Below are positions 1-64,000 of a stretch of DNA of 64,000 bases, piece after piece. Made by a program: the position numbers and the translations under genes. The notes under the pieces are model-generated. The model made no database searches and was not told the DNA's origin. It worked only from the letters and a program-made list of their open reading frames with translations. The stretch is from Elysia chlorotica. Lineage: Eukaryota; Mollusca; Gastropoda; Plakobranchidae. Position 1 is the stretch's first letter. Each line of letters opens with the position of its first letter. Where the stretch lies: the NCBI GenBank assembly GCA_003991915.1, contig RQTK01000080.1:576970-640969 (forward strand). Reading direction: 5' to 3'.

Positions 1-543
1 TTTTTTACTCCAATATTTTGCATTCAATACATTTTATTACCTAGGCGTGTAAAAAAAAAACATAGTACAGTGGAACACTAATTTTTACTATGAACTTTTT
101 CTCTCCCGTTAAACAAATGAGAGTAAATCTTAGACGCAATTCCCATTTGCAGGTAAAATCAAGATTAATAAAACAACGATGCGAAAACAAAGAGAACAAT
201 TTTGTGGATGGGAAAGCTCAAGATATAGCTATCCCACAGCGAGACTAGAAGATGGAACAAAGTTTATCAAATTTTCATGGTACCAAGACGCAGGGCAAAG
301 CAAGGCCGGCTTTCAGAACAATCAATTTCTGATGTATCCCACGGGGGAGATTAGATTTTCTCCTCGTGAACAAACAGAGCCGTTTACCGACCAGGCCGGG
401 TTCCGTAGCATCATGATTTTTTAATGCGGACTACGACTTGTAGGAGACATCCGGTCCTGGCCGGAGGGTCGCACATACTGCCTGGCGTCTTCGATTTTGA
501 GTGTGTTTGGGGAGGGGGAAGGGGTATATGTCCAGGCACTACA

Positions 544-552
<9 letters not shown>

Positions 553-622
<70 letters not shown>
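553..622. repeat. (GA)n microsatellite
   Basis: Nearly pure GA dinucleotide run of about 70 bp. Open frames across it (RERERE or SLSLSL) are repeat artefacts. Confidence 0.95.
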
Positions 623-624
<2 letters not shown>

Positions 625-1309
625 GTGTATGTGTGCCTGGGTTTAATGGGTGCGAACTGAGGTAATTTATTATTTGAAAAGCAAAAGGAAAGACCATCAA
701 AAGATCGATAGCAATCTAATTTATATGAAATGATATAATTAGTTAAATAGCTTAAAAACATTTGAAGTAATTAAGCTAAGCATATCGTTTTATACGGTTA
801 AGTCCAAAATGCAAATAAATGTAAGTATACTCAATGTCTTAAACATACATGAAATAATACTGCGATGTAGTTTTTGTTAACCACCAACGGGCATTTGTCT
901 CTGCATTGGTTTCCATCTCCAAGGGCATACCATAACTATGCTTACTGCATGTAGTTTGGGTCATCTATGCTCCAAGGTACCTTTCATGCATTTATAAATA
1001 CCATTAAAACAGATTATCCAGTCTAATTCCATCCGAAATAATCTAAGAGTTTAATAGATTATTAGTCTAAACGTGACATTCGATTTGTAACCTTGGATAA
1101 AAATACTGTAATTCAAAAATTTCAAACTAGGTACGGGATTGTGAGTTATTGGTTTTAGCGACGTAAATTAACATTTAAAGAGTAGGGTGGGTAAAGTGCC
1201 ATTACTATCTTGCAAAAAAAAAACAACAACAATAATTATAACGTACAGGAGTGTAGGCAGTCATTGGCTACTATGGCATCACTGTCTCTGAATAATTATT
1301 AGAAGGCAT

Positions 1310-1720
1310 TGGGTACATTTTCTTGTCTTGTCAGAGGGAGATAGGCAAACTGTCTTTTCTTGTCAGGGGAGGATAGCTTCATTGTCTTTTTAAAGGAAGA
1401 AAGGATAAAATGGTTTGCCTTGCCAGAAAGAAAGTAATGGCTAAAGTGTATTGTCTTGTCAAAGGATAATAAATTGTATTGCGTTGTGAGAGGAGGATAG
1501 GTTGACTGTATACCTAATAGTGTAAAAAAGGGATAGGTATACTGCAAAATATGTGAGAGTAGGGGGTGGGTAAACTGTACGATGGGTGAACAGTAAAATT
1601 ATTATAAGGGGTTGGTAAACAGTTAGAAGCGGATTGGGTAAACTGTAGAAGTGTAAGAAGGGGGTGGATAAACTGTACTAAAGTATCTCATGAGAATCGG
1701 GTAAACTGTAATGTTAGAGC
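1310..1720. repeat. degenerate minisatellite
   Basis: Diverged tandem units of roughly 35-45 bp. The left part repeats a TTGTCTTGTCA-like core and the right part repeats GGGTAAACTGTA. Unit boundaries are approximate. Confidence 0.6.
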
Positions 1721-1887
1721 AGTATTGTCAAGTCATCTGTCTTGTCTTATGAGAGAGAATGAGCAGATTATTTTCCTTTTACATAATAGTAAGGATCTTA
1801 GCACTCCCCTCCCTACTATAACCAAACACTAACCCTTTATCATCCCACTCCATAATGGCGATTGTCGATCAACCTTGGGGCCACGGC

Positions 1888-1927
1888 TTTTTTTTTTTTT
1901 TTTTTTTTTTTGGGGGGGGGGGGGGGG
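1888..1927. repeat. poly-T/poly-G junction
   Basis: A T run of about 22 bases is followed directly by a G run of about 16. Such junctions are prone to sequencing-length error. Confidence 0.8.
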
Positions 1928-2550
1928 TGGAATGATCAACAAGAAGCCATTTAAAATTGTTTAAATATTAACCTTATAGAATGTTTTCTCCCACAGAGTA
2001 GATCTAACACTGTAACGGTAGACATCATATTGCTGACAATAACTGATCTAATAACCAACCGGCTCCAAATTTTTTTTTGTTAAATAAAAGGCACGTGGGA
2101 TGGAATAGTTTAAAAAAAGGATTAAGTATCTTGTCTTATGAAAGCTGGGCACTAACTAGCCAAAGGCCTGTAAATATCTCTTTACCACTATTATTAAATT
2201 ATTTTAGATTATGTTAGCTTTAGTAGTCTGATGGGTGACATGACTGTGTACGTCATTGCGTGCTTCCATTTGTGCTAAAATTTCTCTCGTTGTTTAGAAT
2301 TTTGATGAAAATATGAAATTTATTCTGAACTATACAGATATGTCTGAATATTAGAAAAAGTTAAATTATTAACTTAAAGCTAATAAACATTTTTGTTCAA
2401 CGCCAATTTTGCGGAATCAACAGTCGCGGAACTTTTGAAAAGTGGAATTAACATATTAATCATCTCAAATCTCTTTGGGTTTAGAAAAGAAAAAAAGATA
2501 ATAAAAGAGACACATCAAAGAGTGAAAGATAGAGAAAGAGAAAAACGTGA

Positions 2551-2558
<8 letters not shown>

Positions 2559-2604
<46 letters not shown>
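2559..2604. repeat. (GA)n microsatellite
   Basis: GA run about 105 bp upstream of paladin exon 1 of this window. Confidence 0.95.
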
Positions 2605-2609
<5 letters not shown>

Positions 2610-2708
2610 GATAAGGTAGCGCCTAGAAACACATTTTTTGCCTTCTGTTTTCGGATGTGTACTTTACAACCTAATCCAGTAGTTTGCTATTGTTATCTTC
2701 ATACACAG

Positions 2709-22958
<20,250 letters not shown>

Positions 22959-24545
22959 TCGGATGGAACTCTTGTGTGTTCGTGGACAAAGATAGGTGTG
23001 GTGCCTCTGCTGTTTGTAAATCCCGTTTTCGTTTGTGTTTGTTGGTTTTGTTGGTGTTTTTGGGTTGTGTTTTTGTTCTGTTGTTGTTCTTCTTCTTTTG
23101 TTTTTTGTTGTTGTTTGTGTTTTTTTGTTTTTGTTTTTGTTTTTTTTGTTTTTTTTTGGGGGGGGGGCATTCTGTTTTCAGCTACTGCTAAAGATGCCAG
23201 GATTATGGCCATACTTAAGTTGAAAGCGCGTGTAGCTTTATAGTAAGCGAAAGTTACAACTTCCCCAAGCACAGAGACTTTTTTCGGTATTAGATTCCTC
23301 ATAGAAGTTGGAAGCGAGGGATGTCATCAAAGCCGTTGAATCAAATACAACCAGAAATGACAGAACTGCTATTCATTTGCTAATTTCTTTCATCTTCTAG
23401 AAATATGATGTTGCAACGTCTTTTCCCCATATTCATGTTTTCTAAAAAAAAAAGAAAATTCTCCTAATTATTCGAGATGTTTTAAAATCACGTTTAAGAT
23501 ATACATGCGATACTATAATTATTAGGGTTGTTTTTTTCTGGATTCAAAAGTCTGAAAGAAAAGGGTTGGAAAGATAAAAAATTATATGTTTCAAATGTTT
23601 TTGAGCCATGTTTATGTATATGTGCGGGTGGACTCATGAAGCTTTGGATAAATATTCATAGAAACTCTAGAATTGAATGAAACTTTTGGTCCTCTATCAT
23701 TATTTTGTACAGCACACTGCTTCTAGGTGTAAATACACAGATCATCTGTTCTTCTTCTGAAGAGACTTCTGTTATTTATTACTCAGAGGAGGCAGCAACT
23801 AGAAGAGACATTTGTAATTTGAAATCTACCTTTGTTCTTTCATTTGGGGGACGTAATTTAATCATAATTGGCTAACTTATTAGATGTATATACAAATAAA
23901 TGACATAGCCTTTACATTTAACGCCTGTTGTTAATTAAATCCCTTTAATTTTAGTACATGTAATAGCAGAATAATTATTTTTGTCTTTAAAAAAAATAAT
24001 AGAATTTTGAAAAAATAAAAGTTCTATGTAAGACTTAACAATTAAAAGGGGGGGGGGGGGGTCTTGTGATATTTCTAGTTTACATTCATCGTTATTTCGT
24101 TTGTTAATGTTTTTTGTTGTGATTGTTTGTTTTTTTGCGTGTTGATTTGTTGGGATTGGTTTTTGTTTTGTAATTAAAAGAAATATGCGACATCGGTTGT
24201 TAAAACCAACTTTTAATTTGTCTGGCATGATTGAAAGGTTTAACTTTCAAGATCTTGTTGAAAATGGCATTATCTTAACTCTTCTTTGTATATATATTTT
24301 TTATTCAATAATATGGTTCCATGTGATTAACTTTTCCATTTTTTATTAAAAGGAAACAAAGTTCACTTTATTTAGACTTGTACAAAATGAATGTAGATTT
24401 ATTTTATTTCATGTTCCTCTTTTTTTTTACTACTTTTTCGTTTTGCTTATTCATGATATTGTGTATAAAGCATGTACATTAAATTACTAACTTTTCTAAA
24501 TGTACAATTTGTAAATATCACAATAAACATGTTTTAAATGTAATA
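22959..24545 (+). other. PALD1: paladin 3' UTR (approximate end)
   Basis: AT- and GT-rich sequence after the stop. AATAAA polyadenylation signals occur at 23895-23900 and 24522-24527; the second, in a typical AT-rich 3' end context, is my choice. Extent is inferred. Confidence 0.5.
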
Positions 24546-25900
24546 TTATATATCCTTTAGTTTATAATGTGGATGTGCAAACTCTTTAGGTTAAGGAGGA
24601 AAAGGAAAAAAGGGATTATTTTTAATGAACTGCGTTTTTATTTTTAAATGTTTTTGTTTGATTATTGTTTTGTTGGGGGTTTTTTTGGTTATTTTTTTTT
24701 AGTTTAAAGTTATGCAGACTCAATAACTCCGTGTAACAATATCACTGGCGGCTCTGCTTGATAAACATGTCTATAAATCTTAGGTTTCTGGTTTTATCAT
24801 GTAAGAATGTCAGAAGAATGTGTATTTTTGTCTCTGGTTTACATGAATATTTTCATGTATCAGTATTGAATTATAGAATTATGTATAAATATTGAATTAT
24901 GTTGTTTGAGTATTGTAACGGGCTGTGTGTGTGTGTGTTTGTAAGTGTGTGTGTGAATTGAATTGGGTATGCAAAGTCCCAAAGATTCGAGATTAGGTCT
25001 CAAGTAAAAAGAAGCAGTTGTAAGAAGAATTTGATCATCAACATCTTGTAAAAATAATTTTGCCAAAAAGATTAATCTCAACAGCATTTACTTTTCTGCC
25101 ACAGGTGAAGAAGTAAACTGCGCCCAAAATGTTCTTATTCGTTCACATTACATTTTCAAAATGTTACTTCAGTATAAAATATACAAGCATCTTTTTTTGC
25201 ATATTGGCTCGTGTTAAAATGTTTGAAGGGGTTGATGAGATCTATGTGATATTTTTCTTTGATGCTAAATCAGAAAAGGTGATTGTCTCTGCTGTGTAAA
25301 GTTGTTTAATCTATAATCTTTCAACCACTACCACTTATACCAACTGCCCTTCGTACCTTTATGTTCCCATCGCCTAATAATTAAACTTTGTTGAATGTTA
25401 CAAATCCGATAAACTGCATTTTTCTTTAACTTCTGGAAAGCCAACCTCTCCTCAGCGTCTTTTCCTATTAAATACTTACAGTAAACTTGTATGCAAGTTG
25501 GCCTTTTACTTTTCATGTTTTCTTATTGTTTACAACTAAAATGTCTATATCTGAATCTCATTTTTATTTCATGTAACCTTGATCTTAGTACAACTATTTT
25601 AATGAATACTTGTCAATTAAGTGGTTTGGCGTTTTTTGTTTTTATTTTTTTTAAATTAAAAATTGGTGTCAGTCTTTGGTTGAATTTTGACACCTTGGTC
25701 TGAGAAAACCTGATACTGTTGATGTGCAGGCCCATAGAGGGGTGACAATACTAGCGGGATTAATATTTAAAATTAAAATCTAACCAATCTAGTCTATAAT
25801 ATATAGTGCTAACGTTGGATGTTAAAAATATATATTTAACCCAAGTGCATGCTACTACAGTTTTATATAGGTTTCCAGCCCAACATTAACAGGTTGCTTA
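24546..25900. other. intergenic, nothing recognised
   Basis: AT-rich stretch without convincing exons, mobile elements or structured RNA. Confidence 0.4.
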
Positions 25901-25914
25901 TCAATACAATTAGC

Positions 25915-26345
25915 AGTATTGGTTTAGACTGGGGTGTGCATGGTTGGTTAAGACTGCACAAGGCAAGTTTGCTTTAGACTGCACTTGGCAGAGTTGCTTT
26001 ATACTGCACTAGGCAGCGTGCTTCAGACTGCACTAGGCAGGGTTGGTTTGGATTGGGCTGTACAGGATTGGTTCAGACTGCACTAAGCAGGGTTGCTTCA
26101 GACTGCACTAGGCAGGGTTGGTTTTGACTGGGTTGTGAGGGTTTGGTTTAGACTGCAATTAGGCAGGGTTGCTTTAGACTACACTATGAAGGGTTGCTTT
26201 ATGACTGGGTTGTGTTTGGTTTAGACTGCATTAGGCAGGGTTGCTTTAGACTACACTATGAAGGGTTGCTTTATACTGGGCTGTACATGATTGGTTTTGA
26301 CTGAGCTTTCAGAGTCGGTTCGAACTATGTAGGAAGGGTCGGTTT
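25915..26345. repeat. minisatellite (GGTTGNTTTAGACTGCACTAGGC)
   Basis: Diverged tandem array built from GGCAGGGTTG and CTTTAGACTGCACTA blocks with a period of about 30 bp and higher-order doublets. More than ten units are visible. Confidence 0.85.
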
Positions 26346-26397
26346 AGAATGGGCTAATCAACATGAAATGGGCTATTTATAGATATATTTTCTGTTT
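26320..26397. repeat. left direct repeat flanking LINE
   Basis: Its first 61 bp are identical to 26982-27042, followed by a slightly diverged end. Behaves like an unusually long target-site duplication around the LINE tail. Confidence 0.8.
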
Positions 26398-26924
26398 AAA
26401 GAGACGCATCACCATCGCCAAAAATGTCTTCTCAAAATACTCACAAATACTGACCAACAAAAGAGTGAGTTTGCCAACCAGACTGAGAACAATGAAATGT
26501 TTTGTGTGGTCACCGTTCTTATATGCAAGTGAAACATGGACATTAAATAAGTCTATAGAGAAGAGAATAGATGCCATGGAAATGTGGATGTATAGGAGAA
26601 TGAACAGAATTTCTTGGAAAGATAAGGTGACAAATAAGGAGGTCTTGGATAAAGTTGGCATGCAGAAATCAGAACTGCTGGAATTAATCCAAAGAAGGAA
26701 ACTGGCATACTATGGCCATATAAGAAGACACTGCAGCATCCAGAAAAGTTGTGGAAGGCAAGGTTGAAGGGAAGCATGGTAGAGGAAGGAAGAGGCAGTC
26801 GTGGCTTGCCAACATACAGGAGACATCCCAGTTACGACTGAGTGTAGCCTGTGAAGCAGCCTTGGACCGTGAAAGATGGCGCCGAATGACAGCCCACCTC
26901 GGAGACGGGACGGCACAGCGATAG
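26398..26924 (+). pseudogene. LINE ORF2 C-terminal tail, 5' truncated
   Basis: Open RT thumb/C-terminal region with FVWSPFLYASETWTLNKS, MWMYRRMNRISWKDKV and LAYYGHIRRH. One frameshift follows near 26750, then GRGRKRQSWLANIQ and ERWRRMTAHLGDGTAQR, stop at 26922-26924. A GATA-type microsatellite tail follows. Typical non-LTR element 3' end; least decayed of the LINE copies here. Confidence 0.85.
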
Positions 26925-26981
26925 ATAGATAGATATTCTAGAATGATACGGAGTCATGGTATCCCCGCCATGTCTTGAGTG

Positions 26982-27062
26982 TCGAACTATGTAGGAAGGG
27001 TCGGTTTAGAATGGGCTAATCAACATGAAATGGGCTATTTATTGATATGATATTTTCTGTTT
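26982..27062. repeat. right direct repeat flanking LINE
   Basis: Second copy of the 61-bp identical direct repeat. About 50 bp between the GATA tail and this copy resemble the body of the local SINE (GGAGTCATGGTATCCCC). Confidence 0.8.
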
Positions 27063-30000
27063 TAACATAAACAACAATTTAAAGACTTTTCATAATATTA
27101 TCGTTCTTTGCAATTTTAGATATATGTTGAATGGGTTCAATAAGAATGTATAAAAGCATGAGGGGTGGGTTGCAGGTTTGCTGAATCGATGGTAGGCTTC
27201 GGTAGTGTGTTTCAGTTTTGGAATCAGGCTATTGGTTTTGACAGGTTGTACTATAGGTTGATGGGGTGGGTCGTTGTTTGGGGTAAAGGTTGTAGTTTTT
27301 GGGATTGGGTTATTGGTTTGGGGATAGGTTGCAGGTCGGGGGAGTGGATTGTTGTTTTGGTAAAGGTAGTTTTGGGGATTAGGATTTTGTTGGGGGATGG
27401 TTGTAGGTTGTTGATTTGGAGGTGGTGGTGGTTTTGAACATTATTTTATTTTTTATCCATATCATACATTCAAGTATGATTATGTCATAAATATATCACA
27501 TAAATCATAGCTTTTACAACTTTGAAAAAACGAGCAGATTATTATATTAAACATTTTCTTATTGTTGGCGCATTTTTCTTCTTATTTTAGTTGCATCTGT
27601 GACTTGTAAAAATAAAACCAAAACAAATGTAACTTTTTAAGGTACGAAATTAGAAATGTCAAAGACGATTTTTAAACCAAGCAGGTAGATAGACTGATAG
27701 AAAGACAGAGAGGAGATTTAATACACCTTAATATATATGCACCTAAATAAAATCTTATCTTATAGTCAATAGTGAGTTAAATTTCATGGAAGTTAATTGA
27801 ATAAAGACTTTAAAGGCCCGTAACCTCAAGTGAATGCCAATCCATAATGAGCCAAAATAAATTTTAGTTAAAATAAAAAAATAAATAAAACGCTTGAATT
27901 AAGAATGTTCAAACAAGGATGCAAGTGAGTATTGATAGTTAAATTAGGAATTTAGAACTTTCGAACTTTGACAATCAGATGAATCTTCTGCAGAAATATA
28001 AGCTTCGACACCCCTTATAACCCAAATCATATGTCAGGTGGGGTTAAATATTAATATGGACATTTTAGCTTAAAACTGTATTTATTTCTCAATGGAAATT
28101 GTAGGTATTCCTAAAATCTTTGACTTTTTAAAAAGTTTGGGCCCACAGGGTAGAAAGCACGGCATGCAGTTATGGTTTCAAAGGTTAAAATTAAAAAAGA
28201 CAACTTTTTCATAAATATACATAAATGTATCAGGTGAACAACCTAATTGTTTGTTAATCATTGATTGGTTGAAATCGCTTTTTAAAAGAGAATGTTTTAG
28301 AATTAGATGTAAATCACAACAGAAGTTCACATCTCAAAAACAAAAAGGCAACAAAAACAAAGGAAGGGTTTATGGGTAACTTTTTATTTGACTATCAACT
28401 TTTGAACATGAGTGATTTATTCATAAATTCAATTTTAAAATAATTTTTTTTCACAGACAGTTGTATAATACACTATGGAAATGAATAAATAAATATCTTC
28501 GATTTGATTGAAGTATTATTGCCTGCATCCTTGGGTTTTTTGTTTCTTCTCTTTTACAATAACTGACAATTTTTAAGCGAGCACTAAAAATGACATCTAG
28601 GCAGTCAAACTAATACTTGCACTTGAAAGACAAATTTTCATCTTTAAAAGGATTTATATAAACAAATGACCAAGATAGAGACGATATAGATATTTAAGCT
28701 CACAAAACAAAAAACATGCCCAATTGAAAAAAAGTCATTGTAGCTTGATTTAAATTAAAGCAAAAAGAAAATTGCATTTTCATGGCCAGATGCATTTGAT
28801 AAAAAATTCTGTTTAAATGCCACAAAACACAAGAGAAAAGTTTAAAGTATGTAAACAAAAATTGATCTCCAGTCCTAAATTAATTTTGTGACAGAATTTA
28901 ATTTCTTTACACATTGAATTTCATAGGGCAACATTAAGGAGCTGTAAAGGATAACATGAAAAACGCCAACATGGATCATATAACAGTATGTGCATTAAGG
29001 CAAGGAAAGTTCTCTGTTTAAACAGAGTATGGTGCCAATAAGTTGTGTTGCTACACACACATGTGCAAGTTATTGCAAGACATGTGAAGGAAGATGTCAA
29101 GGATATTGCAATATGTATGAAGAATGGCAAATAAAGAGATGAGCTGTTGCATTCATTGAAAATATTTTTCAAATGTAGTCACTTTCATGTTTCACAACAA
29201 ATGCAAAAAAAAAGTCATTTTTTGCATACTGGATCACAAAAAACACTCTGGAAGCAGTAACAAATTATTTAAATAGAAAAAAAAAGTAAGGAATCTAAAT
29301 TATTGTATTGCTAAAAGAAATGAAGCTATGGATAAATTATCGTCTCCTACTCTATGGAACAAATTAAAAAACTGACCTCTAGACCATTTTTTGTTTGTTT
29401 CATTCATTATTAATAAAATAAAAAAATAAAGCACTTTCATTGACCACAGCAGATGGATTGTCATTAAATCTTTGACAATATATGCAATCCCACGGCACCT
29501 TTCCATGGAATGTAGACATAGTAATTATTGGAGAAAATGGAAGGAACGACAGAAGTTGTTGCATTCTTTGTATCATGTAGCAATCACAGATAATACAGAA
29601 CACCTCGTGCATACATTCACCATCTTCATACTGGCAGGCAGCAACATATTTCAAAGTAACCAAGTTGTTATACGTTAAGTAAATTATTGGTTTTTAGGAA
29701 AATATAAAATTTGAAAAGTGCTCGGATATTTTGACATCAGTCGAGCACAGGATTTTGAAGAAAAACAATAACAACAAAAAAACAAGAGTATTTTAAAAGC
29801 AATTATATATGAAAATGAATACAAAGCAAACATTTGATAAAGAAATTTCAGTTAATTTTCTCTGGTTTCCTTCTTTTTTTGTTCAGCGTGAGAAAAAAAT
29901 CTATCAAGAATTTCTGTTGCCCTGTTTGTTTTTTCACCAAAAAAAATTTGAATAATACAAAAATATGACACATCAAAAACAGTTGGGCTCGTTGTGGGCC

Positions 30001-30100
30001 TCTCTTTGCAACATCAACAAAGTTACTTGACTCCTTGTCTTTTCAAAAAATTTGGCATAATAAATACTGTGTCAGCCATTATTGTCCTTTTTGTCCTTTT
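27063..30100. other. intergenic and prosaposin-like 3' UTR
   Basis: 27165-27440 is a GT-rich degenerate repeat (GGTTGTAGGTT-like words). The rest is AT-rich. The part adjoining 30101 should be 3' UTR of the minus-strand gene; several AATAAA signals on the minus strand exist (for example TTTATT at 28383-28388), so the end cannot be fixed. Confidence 0.45.

Positions 30101-64000
<33,900 letters not shown>

Larger units (their letters stand above)
1..2708. other. paladin upstream intron (no exon seen)
   Basis: No paladin exon is recognisable here; the N-terminal part of the protein, about 190 residues in human by recollection, must lie left of the window. The stretch holds microsatellites, a degenerate minisatellite (1310-1720) and a GC-richer patch at about 180-490 with an 81-codon open frame that I cannot assign. 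I treat that frame as non-genic because it lacks clear splice sites and resembles no family I know. Confidence 0.6.

Noticed and set aside
411-761. Open frames with long RERERE or SLSLSL runs (also at 2547, 2897, 3018, 14228, 15783, 43884)
   Set aside because: They exist only because GA/CT dinucleotide repeats lack stops in several frames on both strands.
29400-29678. Short frames on both strands at 29.4-29.7 kb
   Set aside because: AT-rich probable 3' UTR; no motif, phase or splice support.

Overview
The window is eukaryotic genomic DNA. It has GT-AG introns, AT-rich non-coding sequence, dense microsatellites (mostly GA/CT, also ATG, CAA and AAG), and scattered 5'-truncated LINE tails and tRNA-derived SINEs. 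Gene content and repeat style point to an invertebrate, most likely a lophotrochozoan such as a gastropod mollusc. That placement is an inference; nothing here fixes the species. One run of N (43985-44783) and two local inversions show that the assembly is imperfect.

Left half (about 1-24.5 kb, + strand): the C-terminal three quarters or so of a paladin (PALD1) orthologue, in 17 recognisable exons from 2709 to the TGA at 22956-22958, then a 3' UTR. All phases join except that exon 15 lies on the opposite strand between two microsatellites. The first CX5R phosphatase loop has lost its cysteine (Ser instead); the second is intact. Exon 5 and the 3' edge of exon 6 carry small tandem duplications that multiply splice sites.

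Middle (24.5-30.1 kb): intergenic DNA and 3' UTRs between two convergent genes, with a TTTAGACTGCA-type minisatellite and a LINE tail flanked by a direct duplication that is 61 bp identical.

Right half (30.1-64 kb, - strand): a giant prosaposin-like gene that runs off the right edge. I count 25 saposin-B domains in order, plus one inverted extra copy. Every domain is a two-exon module. The N-half exon carries CxxC and ends at an NxT sequon in phase 0. The C-half exon carries the other four cysteines and ends in phase 1. The last domain uses three exons, and the protein stops just after its sixth cysteine with no C-terminal SapA domain. Domains 3-15 are very recent near-identical copies. Four of them (7, 9, 10, 12) share the same intronic LINE tail with an (ATG)n end, so duplication history can be read from the introns. 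Domain 12 also gained a 550-bp MITE, with paralogous empty sites in its sister modules. Domain 14 is broken by an inverted, frameshifted module, and the C-half of domain 16 is probably inside the N gap. An 0.8-kb inverted-repeat element with a decayed THAP-like exon sits in the intron of domain 1.

Biologically, paladin is a cytosolic phosphatase-like signalling protein. Prosaposin is a secretory/lysosomal precursor cut into small lipid-binding saposins. The two are neighbours, not a pathway.
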